From Sphingomonas kaistensis (GTDB lineage Bacteria; Pseudomonadota; Alphaproteobacteria; Sphingomonadales; Sphingomonadaceae), in contig NZ_JAATJC010000001.1 in NCBI RefSeq assembly GCF_011927725.1, positions 248,001 to 312,000 of the forward strand: a stretch of 64,000 nt of DNA, in the 5' to 3' direction. Below, in pieces: positions 16,457 through 26,412 of the stretch. The notes below the pieces were generated by a model. The model saw only the letters and a program-made list of their open reading frames with translations. It ran no database searches and was not told the DNA's origin. Within the stretch, counting starts at the first letter, position 1. Every line of letters begins with the position of its first letter. Both the position numbers and the translations under genes were made by a program.

Positions 16457-16489
16457 CGCCCTATGTGAACTTCGAGACCTTCGTGACCT
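16457..16489 (+). repeat. 33-base dispersed repeat, copy A
   Basis: Identical at 31 of 33 positions to the reverse complement of 33493-33525 (core CCCTATGTGA, CTTCGAGA, CTTCGTGACC). It lies in the short gap between the GH108 gene and the holin. A weaker relative (ACCTTCGCCCCCTTCGTGA) follows the holin gene near 16919. Confidence 0.8.
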
Positions 16490-16504
16490 GAACCGGGAGA
16501 GAAC

Positions 16505-16918
16505 ATGCCCCTCATCGACGCCATCATCAGCCCGCTCGGCAAGCTGATCGACAAGATCATCCCCGACCCGCGCGAACGCGACCGTGCCAAGCTTGAGCTT
16601 CTGAAGCTCGAAGGCGACCAGGAAGCGGCGCAGATCGGCCAGCAGATGCAGGCCATCATCGCCGAGGCCAACAGCCACGATCCGTGGACCAGCCGCGCCC
16701 GGCCGAGCTTCCTTTATGTGATGTACGTGCTCATGCTGTGGTCGATCCCGATGGGACTGATCGCCGCGGTCGACCCGGCCAAGGCCACCGCCATCTCCGC
16801 CGGCATGACCGCCTATCTCCGCGGGCTGCCCGACGAGCTCTACACCCTCTTCGGGACCGGCTATCTCGGCTACACCGCGGCCCGGACCTGGGGCAAGGTC
16901 AAGGGCGCCGAACGCTGA
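16505..16918 (+). CDS. Three-helix holin of the gene-transfer-agent type
   Basis: 137 residues. A basic, amphipathic N-terminal half (IISPLGKLIDKIIPDPRER, then EGDQEAAQIGQQMQ) precedes the PWTSRARPSF turn. Hydrophobic segments follow: FLYVMYVLMLWSIPMGLIAA, a middle amphipathic stretch and LYTLFGTGYLGYTAAR. The layout and the HDPWTSRARP element match the GTA_holin_3TM family. Holins form inner-membrane holes that release an endolysin, here the GH108 enzyme upstream. The start ATG follows GGGAGAG about four bases before it. Confidence 0.85.
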   Translation: MPLIDAIISPLGKLIDKIIPDPRERDRAKLELLKLEGDQEAAQIGQQMQAIIAEANSHDPWTSRARPSFLYVMYVLMLWSIPMGLIAAVDPAKATAISAGMTAYLRGLPDELYTLFGTGYLGYTAARTWGKVKGAER

Positions 16919-16991
16919 CCTTCGCCCCCTTCGTGATGAGGTAATCGACTAAAGCCGCTTGCATCGCTCCGCCGGTGGAACGATCCTTCCC

Positions 16992-17017
16992 CTCCGCTCT
17001 TCTGCATGAAGGCGGAG
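16992..17017 (+). other. Stem-loop in the leader of the phospholipase D-like gene
   Basis: CTCCGC (16992-16997) and GCGGAG (17012-17017), with inner CTTC/GAAG pairing, form a stem just before the AGGGA ribosome site. It has no T-run and could affect translation of the next gene. Confidence 0.35.
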
Positions 17018-17033
17018 TGGAGGGATCATCGAC

Positions 17034-18497
17034 GTGGGGCCAGTGCTCGAACCTGGACGTAATTGCTGGCGGATCGAGCAGGCCGGGCGCGCCTCGGTGA
17101 TCGTCGATGCCTGCGACTATTACCACATCATCCGCCAGATGATGGAGCGGGCAGAGCACCGAATCCTGATCATCGGCTGGGACTTCGATCCCCGTATCCT
17201 GCTCGACCGCGACGACAGCGACGAAAGCCTCGGCGACTTCCTGCTCGGAATCGCCAAGAAGAAGCCGAACGTCGACATCCGGATCCTGAAGTGGGACCTT
17301 GGTGCATTGAAGCTGCTGGTCCGCGGCAAGGCTCTCGCTTGGCTTGCCCGCCTCGCCTGGCAGAAATCGATCAAGTTCACCCTCGACCACGCCCACCCCG
17401 CCGGCTGCAGCCACCACCAGAAGATCGTGGTGATCGACGACAGCTTCGCCATCTGCGGCGGGATCGACATGACCGGCGACCGCTGGGACAAGTCTGCCCA
17501 CCGCGACGACGAACCCGGCCGGGTCCGTCCCAACGGCAAGCCCTATGGCCCGTGGCACGACGTCACCATGGCGGTCGACGGCCCGCTCGCCCGCGCGCTG
17601 GCTGAACTCAGCCGCGATCGCTGGCGGCGGGCCACCGGCGAGGAGTTGCCGCTGCTCGACCAGCGCGACGACTTCTGGCCTGACGAACTCGACCCGCATT
17701 TCACCGACGCCCGCTTCGCCATCGCCCGCACCCAGGCCGCCTACAAAGAGTGGGAGGACGTCCGCGAGGTCGAGGCGCTGTTCGTCGACGCGATCGAAAG
17801 CGCCCGCGACTTCATCTATTTCGAGAACCAGTATTTCACCTCGCCCCGCATCGCCGCCGCGATCATGCGGCGAATGGAAGCGCCCGATCCGCCCGAGATC
17901 GTGCTGGTCACCCCGATCACCGCCGACGGCTGGCTCGAGCAGGTGGCGATGGACGCCACCCGGCTGCGGCTGATGAAGATCATCGGCTCGGTCGATCCCC
18001 AAGACCGCTTCCGCATCTATACGCCCAAGACGAAGGGAGGGCAGGACATCTACGTCCACGCCAAGGTGATGATCGTCGACGACGCCTTTCTCAAGATCGG
18101 CTCGGCCAACATGAACAACCGAAGCCTCGGCCTCGACAGCGAGTGCGATCTCGCGCTGATCGACGAGGAAGGGCACCGCGCCTGTGTCCGCGCCGTGCGC
18201 GAGCGGCTGATGGCCGAACATCTCGGCGCGACCGAGGCGGAGGTCCGCGCCACCTTCGAACGGACCGGTTCGCTGCGCGCCACAATCGCCGAACTGACCA
18301 AGAAGGACGACCGCCGGCTCGAGCCCCTGCCCTACGAAAAGCCCGAAGGCGCGGCCTGCTTCATCGCCGAAACCGAGCTGCTCGACCCCAAGAGCCCCGA
18401 TGCGATGTTCGAGGGGATGACGCGCCGCACCCTGTTCGATCCCCTGCGCGGCCGCTTCAAGGCGCTTCGCCGCCGGGGGAAGAAGCTGCCGGTCTGA
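17034..18497 (+). CDS. Phospholipase D-like phosphatidyltransferase/hydrolase
   Basis: 487 residues with two HKD catalytic motifs: HHQKIVVIDD near residue 127 and HAKVMIVDD near 342, each followed by the usual Gly/Ser (CGGIDMTGDRW; GSANMNNRSLG). FENQYFTS between them is also typical. This is the long bacterial PLD layout, acting on phospholipid head groups by a phospho-His intermediate. No signal peptide or membrane helix is evident. The start is GTG 17034 after GGAGGGA. The following hydrolase gene starts in its stop (TGATG), so the two may work together in lipid turnover. Confidence 0.88.
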   Translation: MGPVLEPGRNCWRIEQAGRASVIVDACDYYHIIRQMMERAEHRILIIGWDFDPRILLDRDDSDESLGDFLLGIAKKKPNVDIRILKWDLGALKLLVRGKALAWLARLAWQKSIKFTLDHAHPAGCSHHQKIVVIDDSFAICGGIDMTGDRWDKSAHRDDEPGRVRPNGKPYGPWHDVTMAVDGPLARALAELSRDRWRRATGEELPLLDQRDDFWPDELDPHFTDARFAIARTQAAYKEWEDVREVEALFVDAIESARDFIYFENQYFTSPRIAAAIMRRMEAPDPPEIVLVTPITADGWLEQVAMDATRLRLMKIIGSVDPQDRFRIYTPKTKGGQDIYVHAKVMIVDDAFLKIGSANMNNRSLGLDSECDLALIDEEGHRACVRAVRERLMAEHLGATEAEVRATFERTGSLRATIAELTKKDDRRLEPLPYEKPEGAACFIAETELLDPKSPDAMFEGMTRRTLFDPLRGRFKALRRRGKKLPV

Positions 18498-19417
18498 TGC
18501 CTCGGTCGCCCCAGCGTCGTCGCTGGCGCAACATCCCCCGGGTCGCCGCCGAACTGGTCGACCGCTTCGGGTGGAGCCCGGTGGCACTGCTCAACACGAT
18601 CGACCGCCTCACGCCCGGGCGGGGCGACCGCGCGCGCAAGGTCGGCGACGGGATCGCCTACGGACCGCTCGGCCGCCACAAGCTCGACGTCTGGGCGCCG
18701 TCGCACCCGGACAGCGCAAGGCTTCCGGTAATCGTCTTCTTCTACGGCGGCGGCTGGCATTCGGGCGAGCGCGGCGATTACGGCTTCGCCGCGGCGGCCT
18801 TTGCCGGACAGGGGTTCGTCGCCGTCCTCCCCGATTATCGCCTGGTGCCCGAGATCCGCTATCCCGGCTTCCTCGAGGATGCCGCGCTGGCCGTGCGCTG
18901 GGTGGCCGCGCATGTCGCCGAATTTGGTGGCGACCCCACCAAGATCACCGTCGCCGGCCATAGCGCAGGCGCCTACATCGCCGCGATGCTGGCGCTCGAC
19001 CCGCGCTGGCTCGCCGCCGTCCAACTCGGGCCCGAGACGATCCGCGCCGGCGTGCTGCTGTCCGGACCGTTCGACTTCGCGCCGTTCCGCGAATGGCGGG
19101 GACGAGCGACCTTTGGCACCTACCATGACCCGGCCGATACCCAGCCGATCAATCATGTCCGATCCGACGCTCCGCCGCTGCTTCTGCAGCATGGATCGTC
19201 GGACCGGCTGGTCTATGCCAAGAACAGCCGCAGCCTCGACGAAGCGCTGACCCGCGCCGGAGCGCCGCATGAGCTTCGCATCTACAAGGGGTGCGACCAT
19301 GCCGGAACCGCCGTGGCCCTGTCCCGGCCCTTCCGCGGACGGCATCCGGTGCTTGCGGATGCCACCCGTTTCTTGCGCTCGGTGCTGGGGCTTCCCAAAT
19401 CCCCGCCAACGACATGA
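18497..19417 (+). CDS. Alpha/beta hydrolase (carboxylesterase/lipase type)
   Basis: 306 residues. The oxyanion motif [11 protein letters not shown], the nucleophile elbow AGHSAGAY (Ser of GxSxG) and a late Asp/His pair ([15 protein letters not shown]) give a complete catalytic triad, resembling the BD-FAE/hormone-sensitive lipase branch. The N-terminus is basic and lacks a signal peptide. It overlaps the phospholipase D stop by one base, and hslV starts at its stop (ATGA). The substrate is unknown; the coupling suggests lipid or acyl-ester cleavage. Confidence 0.82.
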   Translation: MPRSPQRRRWRNIPRVAAELVDRFGWSPVALLNTIDRLTPGRGDRARKVGDGIAYGPLGRHKLDVWAPSHPDSARLPVIVFFYGGGWHSGERGDYGFAAAAFAGQGFVAVLPDYRLVPEIRYPGFLEDAALAVRWVAAHVAEFGGDPTKITVAGHSAGAYIAAMLALDPRWLAAVQLGPETIRAGVLLSGPFDFAPFREWRGRATFGTYHDPADTQPINHVRSDAPPLLLQHGSSDRLVYAKNSRSLDEALTRAGAPHELRIYKGCDHAGTAVALSRPFRGRHPVLADATRFLRSVLGLPKSPPTT

Positions 19418-19962
19418 GCGGGACAGCAATGGAACAATGGCACGGCACCACCATCATCGGGGTGCGCAAGGATGGCCGCACGGTGATCGCCGGCGACGGC
19501 CAGGTCAGCATGGGCAATACGGTGATGAAACCCAATGCCCGCAAGGTTCGGCGCCTGGGCAAGGACGGCAAGGTGATTGCCGGGTTCGCAGGCGCCACCG
19601 CTGATGCCTTCACCCTGTTCGAGCGACTCGAGAAGAAGCTCGAAACCCATCACGGCCAGCTGCTGCGCGCCGCGGTCGAGCTGGCCAAGGACTGGCGGAC
19701 CGACAAGTTCCTGCGCAACCTCGAGGCCCTGATGATCGTCGCCGACGCCGACACCTTGCTGGTGATCACCGGCAACGGCGACGTGCTCGAGCCCGAAGGC
19801 GGGATCGCGGCGATCGGCAGCGGCGGCAACTACGCCCTGTCCGCCGCCAAGGCGCTGGTCGACTACGAGCCGGATCCGGAAAAGCTTGCCCGCAAGGCGA
19901 TGGCGATCGCTGCCGAGGTCTGCGTCTTCACCAACGACCGCGTGGTCGTTGAGACCGTTTAG
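19414..19962 (+). CDS. hslV: ATP-dependent protease subunit HslV (ClpQ)
   Basis: Proteasome-like peptidase of the HslVU complex, about 182 residues. The catalytic Thr is in HGTTIIGV, followed by [18 protein letters not shown] and later [16 protein letters not shown], all HslV signatures. Processing would remove the leader before the first Thr. The start is ATG 19414 (overlapping the previous stop) or ATG 19429 (giving MEQWHGTT); no strong ribosome site separates them. hslU follows after 12 bases, the usual two-gene operon for misfolded-protein degradation. Confidence 0.95.
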   Translation: MSGTAMEQWHGTTIIGVRKDGRTVIAGDGQVSMGNTVMKPNARKVRRLGKDGKVIAGFAGATADAFTLFERLEKKLETHHGQLLRAAVELAKDWRTDKFLRNLEALMIVADADTLLVITGNGDVLEPEGGIAAIGSGGNYALSAAKALVDYEPDPEKLARKAMAIAAEVCVFTNDRVVVETV

Positions 19963-19974
19963 GAAACATCCCAA

Positions 19975-21273
19975 GTGAACGAAGCCCTGACTCCCAAGAC
20001 CATCGTCGCTGCCCTCGACGATCACATCATCGGCCAGACGGAAGCCAAGCGCGCGGTCGCCGTTGCGCTCCGCAACCGCTGGCGCCGCCAGCAGCTCGGC
20101 GACGAGTTGCGCGACGAGGTGACCCCCAAGAACATCCTGATGATCGGGCCGACCGGCTGCGGCAAGACCGAGATAAGCCGCCGTCTCGCCAAGCTTGCGG
20201 ATGCCCCTTTCGTGAAGGTCGAAGCGACCAAATTCACCGAGGTCGGCTATGTCGGCCGCGACGTGGAGCAGATCGCTCGCGACCTGGTCGAGGAAGCGGT
20301 CCGACTGGAAAAGGAACGCCGCCGCGAGCGGGTCCGCCAGGCTGCCGAGGAAGCGGCGATGGAACGCCTGCTCGACGCGCTGACCGGCAAGGGCTCGAGC
20401 GAGGCGACCCGCGCCTCCTTCCGCCAGCGCTTCTCCGATGGCAGCCTCGATTCGGCCGAGGTCGAGATCGAGGTGACCGAAGCGCCGTCGGCCCCCTTCG
20501 ACCTGCCCGGGCAGGGCGGGGTCGGCATGATCAACCTCAGCGAGATGATGTCCAAGGCGATGGGCGGCGCGCCCAAGAAGCGGCGCAAGCTCAAGGTGCC
20601 GGCCGCGTTCGCCAAGCTGGTCGACGAAGAAGCGGACAAGCGCCTCGACCAGGACGACGTCACCCGCGCGGCGCTGGCCGACGCCGAGGCCAACGGCATC
20701 GTCTTCCTCGACGAGATCGACAAGATCGCGGTCAGCGACGTGCGCGGCGGATCAGTCAGCCGCGAGGGCGTCCAGCGCGACCTCCTGCCGCTGATCGAGG
20801 GCACCACGGTCGCGACCAAATACGGGCCGCTCAAGACCGACCACATCCTGTTCATCGCCTCGGGCGCCTTCCACGTCGCCAAGCCGTCGGACCTGCTGCC
20901 CGAGCTGCAGGGCCGACTGCCGATCCGGGTCGAACTGAAAGCGCTTACCGAGGACGATTTCGTGCGCATCCTGTCGGCGACCCGCGCCAGCCTCACCGAC
21001 CAGTATCGCGCGCTCCTGGCCACCGAAGAGGTGACCATCGACTTCGCCGAGGACGGCATCCGCGCGCTTGCGAAGATCGCGGCAGAGGTCAACGAAAGCG
21101 TCGAGAACATCGGTGCCCGGCGGTTGCAGACCGTGATGGAAAAGTTGCTGGAGACGATCAGCTTCGAGGCCGAAGATCGGCGCGGCGACAGCCTTACCGT
21201 CGATGCCGCGTTCGTGGAGGCACAGCTCAGCGACCTCGCCCGCAACACCGACCTGTCGCGCTACGTCCTCTGA
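19975..21273 (+). CDS. hslU: ATP-dependent protease ATPase subunit HslU (ClpY)
   Basis: A 432-residue AAA+ unfoldase that feeds HslV. It starts at GTG. It has [15 protein letters not shown], Walker [10 protein letters not shown], the [12 protein letters not shown] pore-side segment, an intermediate domain (about 95-230), Walker [12 protein letters not shown], and the C-terminal tail TDLSRYVL that docks into HslV. Size is typical. It is the second gene of the hslVU operon. Confidence 0.96.
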   Translation: MNEALTPKTIVAALDDHIIGQTEAKRAVAVALRNRWRRQQLGDELRDEVTPKNILMIGPTGCGKTEISRRLAKLADAPFVKVEATKFTEVGYVGRDVEQIARDLVEEAVRLEKERRRERVRQAAEEAAMERLLDALTGKGSSEATRASFRQRFSDGSLDSAEVEIEVTEAPSAPFDLPGQGGVGMINLSEMMSKAMGGAPKKRRKLKVPAAFAKLVDEEADKRLDQDDVTRAALADAEANGIVFLDEIDKIAVSDVRGGSVSREGVQRDLLPLIEGTTVATKYGPLKTDHILFIASGAFHVAKPSDLLPELQGRLPIRVELKALTEDDFVRILSATRASLTDQYRALLATEEVTIDFAEDGIRALAKIAAEVNESVENIGARRLQTVMEKLLETISFEAEDRRGDSLTVDAAFVEAQLSDLARNTDLSRYVL

Positions 21274-21340
21274 TGTTCTTGTAACGTTCCGGTTTTCGCG
21301 GCAGACTGGCGGCGAATCCGCGAGCAACAGGAGCATCAGG

Positions 21341-21742
21341 ATGGCGGAACAGGGCGGCTGTCTGTGCGGAGCGATCCGCTTCGAAGTGCGGGAGGGTGCG
21401 CAGCCCGTGCATCACGCGCTGTGCCATTGCCGTGACTGCCAGCGGGCGAGCGGGACGCCGGCCACCAGCTGGAGCCTGTTCGCCAGGGAAGATGTGACCA
21501 TCACTGGTGAGCCGGCGAGCTTCCGGAGCAGTGAACGTGCCACTCGCCAGTTCTGCGGCAAGTGCGGCACCGGCCTGTTCTATCTCAACGACGCAATCTT
21601 CCCCGGGCAGATCGACATTCAGTCCGCGACGTTCGACGATCCCGGTCGCTTCCCGGTGCAGGGGCAGATCCAGACCGCCGAACGGATCGACTGGATGGGC
21701 AAGCTCGACAGCCTGCCCAGTTTCGAGCGCTATCCGGGCTGA
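21341..21742 (+). CDS. GFA (glutathione-dependent formaldehyde-activating) family protein
   Basis: 133 residues with the family zinc motifs GGCLCGAIRFEV, CHCRDCQRASG and FCGKCGTGLFY. Members bind zinc; only some bind glutathione, and the substrate of this one is unknown. An AGGAG site lies about eight bases before the ATG. The last 13 bases overlap the 3' end of a convergent gene. It follows hslU by 67 bases and is probably a separate small unit. Confidence 0.85.
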   Translation: MAEQGGCLCGAIRFEVREGAQPVHHALCHCRDCQRASGTPATSWSLFAREDVTITGEPASFRSSERATRQFCGKCGTGLFYLNDAIFPGQIDIQSATFDDPGRFPVQGQIQTAERIDWMGKLDSLPSFERYPG

Positions 21743-22434
21743 TCGCCGGCCTCCCGGTAACGCCACAGGAGGCCGGCCGGGAACGGCGACCACAGGCTGG
21801 TCCTGACCCCCGCCAGCCGCAATTTGTCGGCGACCCACTGGTTGCAGGTGTGGATCGCGCTGGCCCGGCCGCGGCCCTCGTAAAAGGCGTCGTCGGGCCC
21901 GTAGCCGGGGTGGTCGATCCGCCGCGGCCGGCCGTCGAAGTCGGCCCTGATCGCCGCCCACAGCCGGCGGTATTCCTCGGGCCGGAGGCGGATCGCACGC
22001 AGTTCGATCCCCGGCTCAGCGGTCTGGTCGACATGCAGCACCCGCTCGCCGCCCGTCAGCGCCGCCCACAGGGTGCGGGCGCTGAGGTCGCTCCAGGCCG
22101 GCGTCTCCAGATAGACCCGCCGCTCGCCCGCGCCGAAACCATACCATCGGACCGGCAAGGGCGGATCCGCCACGTCGCTCGGAGGAACCACCTCGCTCCA
22201 GTCCAGCCCCTGCTTCCTCGCCGGCATGACGATGTCGACGTGGATGCCGTTGGAGCGCAGGTAGATGGTGGTGCCGTCCCCCGGCTCCTGCCAATCGCGG
22301 TTCACGGGAAGGAGGCCGCCGGCCACCGCGGCGGCCAGAAAGGCGAGCGGAAAGGCGGCAAGCGCGAGCAGCAATCGCCTGCCGAAGCCGCTCTTCCGGC
22401 CTCGCCTTCTCCCCCTCGTCACCACCGCAACCAA
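21730..22434 (-). CDS. TIGR02117/DUF2459 family membrane-anchored protein
   Basis: 234 residues. A basic N-terminus (RGRRRGRKSGFGRR) is followed by one membrane helix (LLLALAAFPLAFLAAAVAGG). The outer domain has IYLRSNGIHVDIVMP, WYGFGAGERRVYLETP, YGPDDAFYEGRG and IHTCNQWVADKLRLAGV. The Asn-Gly-His and Cys-Asn-Gln-Trp elements are the conserved hallmarks of this family and suggest a papain-like hydrolase fold; no activity is established. It overlaps the GFA gene by 13 bases tail to tail. Confidence 0.8.
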   Translation of the reverse strand: MVAVVTRGRRRGRKSGFGRRLLLALAAFPLAFLAAAVAGGLLPVNRDWQEPGDGTTIYLRSNGIHVDIVMPARKQGLDWSEVVPPSDVADPPLPVRWYGFGAGERRVYLETPAWSDLSARTLWAALTGGERVLHVDQTAEPGIELRAIRLRPEEYRRLWAAIRADFDGRPRRIDHPGYGPDDAFYEGRGRASAIHTCNQWVADKLRLAGVRTSLWSPFPAGLLWRYREAGDQPG

Positions 22435-22507
22435 ACCCTGCCTTGCCTAATCGGTCCACCACAACTATCTGCGCCGCACGTCGCCTGCTAGCCAGCGCGG
22501 CATCGGT

Positions 22508-22584
22508 CGGGGCGTAGCGCAGCCTGGTAGCGCATCACACTGGGGGTGTGGGGGTCGCAGGTTCGAATCCTGTCGCCCCGACCA
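22508..22584 (+). tRNA. tRNA-Pro (anticodon GGG)
   Basis: 77 bases including the encoded CCA. Acceptor CGGGGCG pairs with CGCCCCG. The D-arm is GCGC...GCGC, the anticodon stem TCACA/TGTGG holds loop CTGGGGG (anticodon GGG at 22542-22544), and the T-loop is TTCGAAT. A T-rich run follows the CCA. It lies 39 bases before yajC. Confidence 0.97.
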
Positions 22585-22623
22585 TTTTTCTTTCCTTGAA
22601 GCTGGAAAAGAGCCGCGACACCG

Positions 22624-22965
22624 ATGCCCGAGATGAGCTTGACCCTCGCAGCCGCAGCGCCCGCAGCGCCGGGCGGTGCCGCCGCCTTCATCATGCAGAT
22701 TTTCCCGTTCCTGCTCATCTTCGTGATCTTCTATTTCCTGATGATCCGTCCGCAGCAGAAGAAGATGCGCGATCACCAGGCGATGATCGGCGCCGTCAAG
22801 AAGGGCGACGAAGTGATCACCGCCGGCGGCATCCGCGGCCGGGTCACCCGCGTGGTCGACGAGCGTGAAGTCGAGGTCGAGATCGCCCAGGGCGTCAAGG
22901 TCCGGGTCGTCCGCTCGACGCTGTCGCAGGTGCTCAACCTGTCGCCCAAGGGCGCGAACGACTGA
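22624..22965 (+). CDS. yajC: Preprotein translocase subunit YajC
   Basis: A 113-residue inner-membrane protein associated with SecDF. One membrane helix ([15 protein letters not shown]) is followed by the signature [11 protein letters not shown] and the cytoplasmic [16 protein letters not shown]. Its stop overlaps the secD start (TGATG), giving the standard yajC-secD-secF operon. Confidence 0.96.
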   Translation: MPEMSLTLAAAAPAAPGGAAAFIMQIFPFLLIFVIFYFLMIRPQQKKMRDHQAMIGAVKKGDEVITAGGIRGRVTRVVDEREVEVEIAQGVKVRVVRSTLSQVLNLSPKGAND

Positions 22966-24557
22966 TGTTCGACCTGCCGCGGTGGAAGATCTGGGGAATC
23001 TTTCTGGCGATCGCGCTGGGCATTGCCTTCGCTATCCCGAGTTTCTTTCCCAAGAGCCAGGTCGCGACCTGGCCGTCGTTCGTCCCGCGGACCCAGATCG
23101 CGCTTGGCCTTGACCTTGCCGGCGGCAGCCAGCTGCTGCTGGAAGCCGACCTTGCCGATGCCGAAAAGCAGCGCCTTGCGGCGATGGAAGACAGTGTCTC
23201 GCAGGAGCTTCGGCGTGCTCCCCGGATCCAGGCCGGCGACATTTCGACGTCGGGCGGACGGGTCAGCTTCATCCTGCGCGATCCGACCCAGCTCGATGCC
23301 GCGGTGGAGCGGCTGCGCACCCTTACCGCCGGGGTCGGACTGACCGGAACGCGGACCTGGAACGTCAGCACCGCCGACGGCAACCGGGTCATCATGACAC
23401 CCACGCCCGAAGGCGCGCAACAGGCCGTCAAGGACGCCATGACCGTGGCCCGCGACGTGGTTCGCCGCCGCATCGATCCGTCGGGCACCCGCGAGGTCAC
23501 CGTCATCAACCAGGGTGCCAACCGCATCCTGGTGCAGGTTCCGGGCGTCGACGACCCCGAAGCCCTCAAGCGCCTGATCGGCCAGACCGCCCGCCTCGAG
23601 TTCAAGCTGGTCGACCTGCGCGCCGACCAGAACCAGGTCGCCCAGGGCCGCGCCCCGGCCGGAAGCCAGGTGCTGCCGATGGCCGACGGAACGGGAGCGA
23701 TCGCGGTCCAGCGCCGGGCGATGGTGTCGGGCGAGAACGTGTCGCAGGCGACCCAGGCATTCGACCAGCAGACCGGCGCCCCGGTGGTCACCATCCGCTT
23801 CGACACTGCCGGCGCCCGCCGCTTTGGCCGCGCCACCACCGAGAACGTCAACAAACCGTTCGCGATCATCCTCGACAACAAGGTGCTGTCGGCGCCGAAC
23901 ATCAACGAGCCGATCCTTGGCGGCACCGCGCAGATCAGCGGCAACTTCACCGTCGAGACCGCCAGCGAACTCGCCGTCGCGCTGTCGTCGGGCAAGCTGC
24001 CGGTCAAGCTCGACGTCATCGAGGAGCGCACCGTCTCGGCCGAGCTTGGCCGCGATTCGATCGAAAAGGGGCTGCTCGCCTCGGCCGCCGCGGTCCTCGC
24101 GGTGATGATCTTCATGATTCTCACCTATGGCCGGTTCGGGGTCTACGCGAACCTCGCGCTGCTGGTGAATGCCTTCATGATCCTCGCGATCATGGGGATC
24201 TTCGGCTCCGCGCTGACCCTGCCCGGTATCGCCGGCTTCGTGCTGACGATCGGCGCTGCGGTAGACGCCAACGTGCTGATCAACGAGCGCATCCGCGAGG
24301 AGCAGAAGCGGGGACGCAAGCTGCTCGACGCGATCGACACCGGCTACAAGGAGGCGTCCACCGCCATCTTCGACGCCAACATCACCAACACCATCGCTGC
24401 GGCGCTGATGTGGTATTTCGGCTCGGGCCCGGTGCGCGGCTTCGCCATCGTGCTGCTGATCGGCATCATCACCTCCGTGTTCACCGCGGTGAACTTCACC
24501 CGCCTGCTGGTCGCCCTGTGGGTGCGTGCCAAGCGGCCGCGCGAACTGCATATCTGA
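22965..24557 (+). CDS. secD: Protein translocase subunit SecD
   Basis: 530 residues. SecD works with SecF, using proton-motive force to pull secreted proteins out of the SecYEG channel. It has an N-terminal membrane helix, the [14 protein letters not shown] motif, a large periplasmic domain (about 60-340), then five helices with [16 protein letters not shown] in helix 4, where the Asp is key for proton coupling. Length and motif order are standard. Confidence 0.97.
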   Translation: MFDLPRWKIWGIFLAIALGIAFAIPSFFPKSQVATWPSFVPRTQIALGLDLAGGSQLLLEADLADAEKQRLAAMEDSVSQELRRAPRIQAGDISTSGGRVSFILRDPTQLDAAVERLRTLTAGVGLTGTRTWNVSTADGNRVIMTPTPEGAQQAVKDAMTVARDVVRRRIDPSGTREVTVINQGANRILVQVPGVDDPEALKRLIGQTARLEFKLVDLRADQNQVAQGRAPAGSQVLPMADGTGAIAVQRRAMVSGENVSQATQAFDQQTGAPVVTIRFDTAGARRFGRATTENVNKPFAIILDNKVLSAPNINEPILGGTAQISGNFTVETASELAVALSSGKLPVKLDVIEERTVSAELGRDSIEKGLLASAAAVLAVMIFMILTYGRFGVYANLALLVNAFMILAIMGIFGSALTLPGIAGFVLTIGAAVDANVLINERIREEQKRGRKLLDAIDTGYKEASTAIFDANITNTIAAALMWYFGSGPVRGFAIVLLIGIITSVFTAVNFTRLLVALWVRAKRPRELHI

Positions 24558-24567
24558 GGCCGATGCC

Positions 24568-25530
24568 ATGAAGCTGCTGAAGCTCGTCCCCGACGACACC
24601 AACATCGATTTCATGAAAGTGCGCAACATCGCCCTCATCCTGTCGATCCTGGTGACGGTCGCCAGCCTCGCGCTGGTCGGCATCAAGGGCCTCAACCTCG
24701 GCGTCGATTTCATCGGCGGGCAGGTGGTCCGGACCACCTTCGCCCAGCCGGTCGCGATCGAGGATCTGCGCAGCCGGGTCGAGGCGCTCGACGTCGGCGA
24801 AGCCAGCATCCAGGAATTCGGCGACGGCAAGACCTACCAGATCCGCCTGCCGCGCCCCGACGGCCCCGAATCGCAGGCCGCCGCGATCACCGGCAAGGTC
24901 CGGACCATGCTGCAGTCCCAATATCCGGGGGTCACGGTCGGCGCCGCCGAAGCGGTGTCGGGCAAGGTGTCCGAAGAACTGGCGCGCGACGGCTTGCTTG
25001 CGATCACCCTCGCCATGCTGGGCGTCGCCATCTACATCTGGTTCCGGTTCGAATGGCAGTTCGGCGTCGGCGCGCTGGTCACGCTGGGCCACGACGTCGC
25101 GCTGATCCTCGGCTTCTTCGCGCTGACCCAGTTGCAGGTCGACCTCAACATCGTCGCCGCCTTCCTTGCAGTGGTCGGCTATTCATTGAACGACACGGTG
25201 GTGATCTACGACCGCATCCGCGAGAATTTGCGCAAGTTCCGCAAGATGCAGATCGTGCCGATGCTCAACCTCTCGCTGAACGAGACGCTGTCGAGGACCA
25301 TCGTCACCTCGGGCTCGATCATGCTGGCGCTGGCGACCCTTCTGATCTTTGGTCCCGACGTCATTTTCGGCCTGACCGCCGCGATCCTGCTCGGCACCTT
25401 CATCGGCACCTATTCGTCGATCTACATCTCGGCCCCGATCCTGGTCTGGCTGGGGATCAAGCCCGACAGCTTCCTCAAGATCGAGGACAAGGCGCCGAAC
25501 CTGGCGGGCAGCGACGGGGCGGTGGTGTAA
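24568..25530 (+). CDS. secF: Protein translocase subunit SecF
   Basis: 320 residues, starting at MKLLKLVPDD ten bases after secD with GAGG upstream; an in-frame ATG at 24526 inside secD is less likely. It has the GVDFIGGQVV motif after helix 1, a small periplasmic domain and five more helices, including GYSLNDTVVIYDRIRENLR, the conserved helix-4 signature. It is the partner of SecD. Confidence 0.97.
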   Translation: MKLLKLVPDDTNIDFMKVRNIALILSILVTVASLALVGIKGLNLGVDFIGGQVVRTTFAQPVAIEDLRSRVEALDVGEASIQEFGDGKTYQIRLPRPDGPESQAAAITGKVRTMLQSQYPGVTVGAAEAVSGKVSEELARDGLLAITLAMLGVAIYIWFRFEWQFGVGALVTLGHDVALILGFFALTQLQVDLNIVAAFLAVVGYSLNDTVVIYDRIRENLRKFRKMQIVPMLNLSLNETLSRTIVTSGSIMLALATLLIFGPDVIFGLTAAILLGTFIGTYSSIYISAPILVWLGIKPDSFLKIEDKAPNLAGSDGAVV

Positions 25531-25598
25531 GCGGCGGTTCAGCCGCCCTCCCCCATCAGCGCTTGGCCTCCCTCCCCGACTGCCCTAGAAGGCCGCCC

Positions 25599-26393
25599 AT
25601 GCCCAAGACCAATCGTCTCCTTCTTCTCGCGTTGAGTGTTGCGGTGGTCCTGCCCGCCGCAGGTTGTGCCCGCAACCGCACCAAGTCCGACACCGCCTAT
25701 GTCGCGCGCGACGTCAACACGCTCTACGCGCTGGCCAAGGGCCGGCTCGACAGCGGCGACTATACCGTCGCGGCCAAGACCTTCGACGAGGTCGAACGGC
25801 AGCACCCTTATTCGGTCTGGGCCCGCCGCGCGCAGCTGATGAGCGCGTTCAGCTATTACATGGCGAAGACCTATCCCGACGCGATCAGCTCGGCCCAGCG
25901 CTTCCTGACGATCCACCCGGGTAACAAGGACGCGCCCTACGCCAACTACCTGATCGCGATGAGCTATTATAATCAGATCGCCGACGTCACCCGCGACCAG
26001 AAGATCACCGGCCAGGCCAGCGATTCGTTCCAGGAGCTGATCCGCCGCTATCCCGAGAGCCGCTACGCTGCCGATGCGCGCCTGAAGCTCGACCTCATCA
26101 ACGACCAGCTCGCCGGCAAGGAAATGGAAGTCGGCCGCTACTACCAGCGGTCGGGCAACTGGCTCGCCAGCGTCAATCGCTTCCGCGAGGTGGTCGACAA
26201 GTATCAGACCACCACGCACGCGCCCGAGGCGCTGATGCGGCTGACCGAGAGCTACCTCGCGCTCGGCACGCCCGACGAGGCGGTCAAGTCGGCCGCGGTG
26301 CTTGGCCGCAACTATCCCGGAACGGTCTGGTACGAGCGCGCCTATGCGCTGATCCAGCGGCACGTTCCGAACGCCCCGCGACAGGCGGCTTGA
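25599..26393 (+). CDS. bamD: Outer-membrane assembly lipoprotein BamD
   Basis: 264 residues. Lipoprotein signal with lipobox LPAAGC; the mature protein is five TPR units (for example LYALAKGRLDSGDYTVAAK and FDEVERQHPYSVWARRAQL). FSYYMAKTYPDAISSAQRFL and YANYLIAMSYY are BamD signatures. BamD is the essential TPR part of the BAM complex, which inserts beta-barrel proteins. It lies 68 bases after secF and 19 before recN, so these may be co-transcribed. Confidence 0.95.
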   Translation: MPKTNRLLLLALSVAVVLPAAGCARNRTKSDTAYVARDVNTLYALAKGRLDSGDYTVAAKTFDEVERQHPYSVWARRAQLMSAFSYYMAKTYPDAISSAQRFLTIHPGNKDAPYANYLIAMSYYNQIADVTRDQKITGQASDSFQELIRRYPESRYAADARLKLDLINDQLAGKEMEVGRYYQRSGNWLASVNRFREVVDKYQTTTHAPEALMRLTESYLALGTPDEAVKSAAVLGRNYPGTVWYERAYALIQRHVPNAPRQAA

Positions 26394-26412
26394 GGACAGA
26401 AGCCGAGCCGAC

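Noticed and set aside
22773..24830. 685-codon minus-strand frame opposite secD
   Set aside because: Antisense to secD/yajC; no recognisable motif, and composition is typical of a GC-rich shadow.
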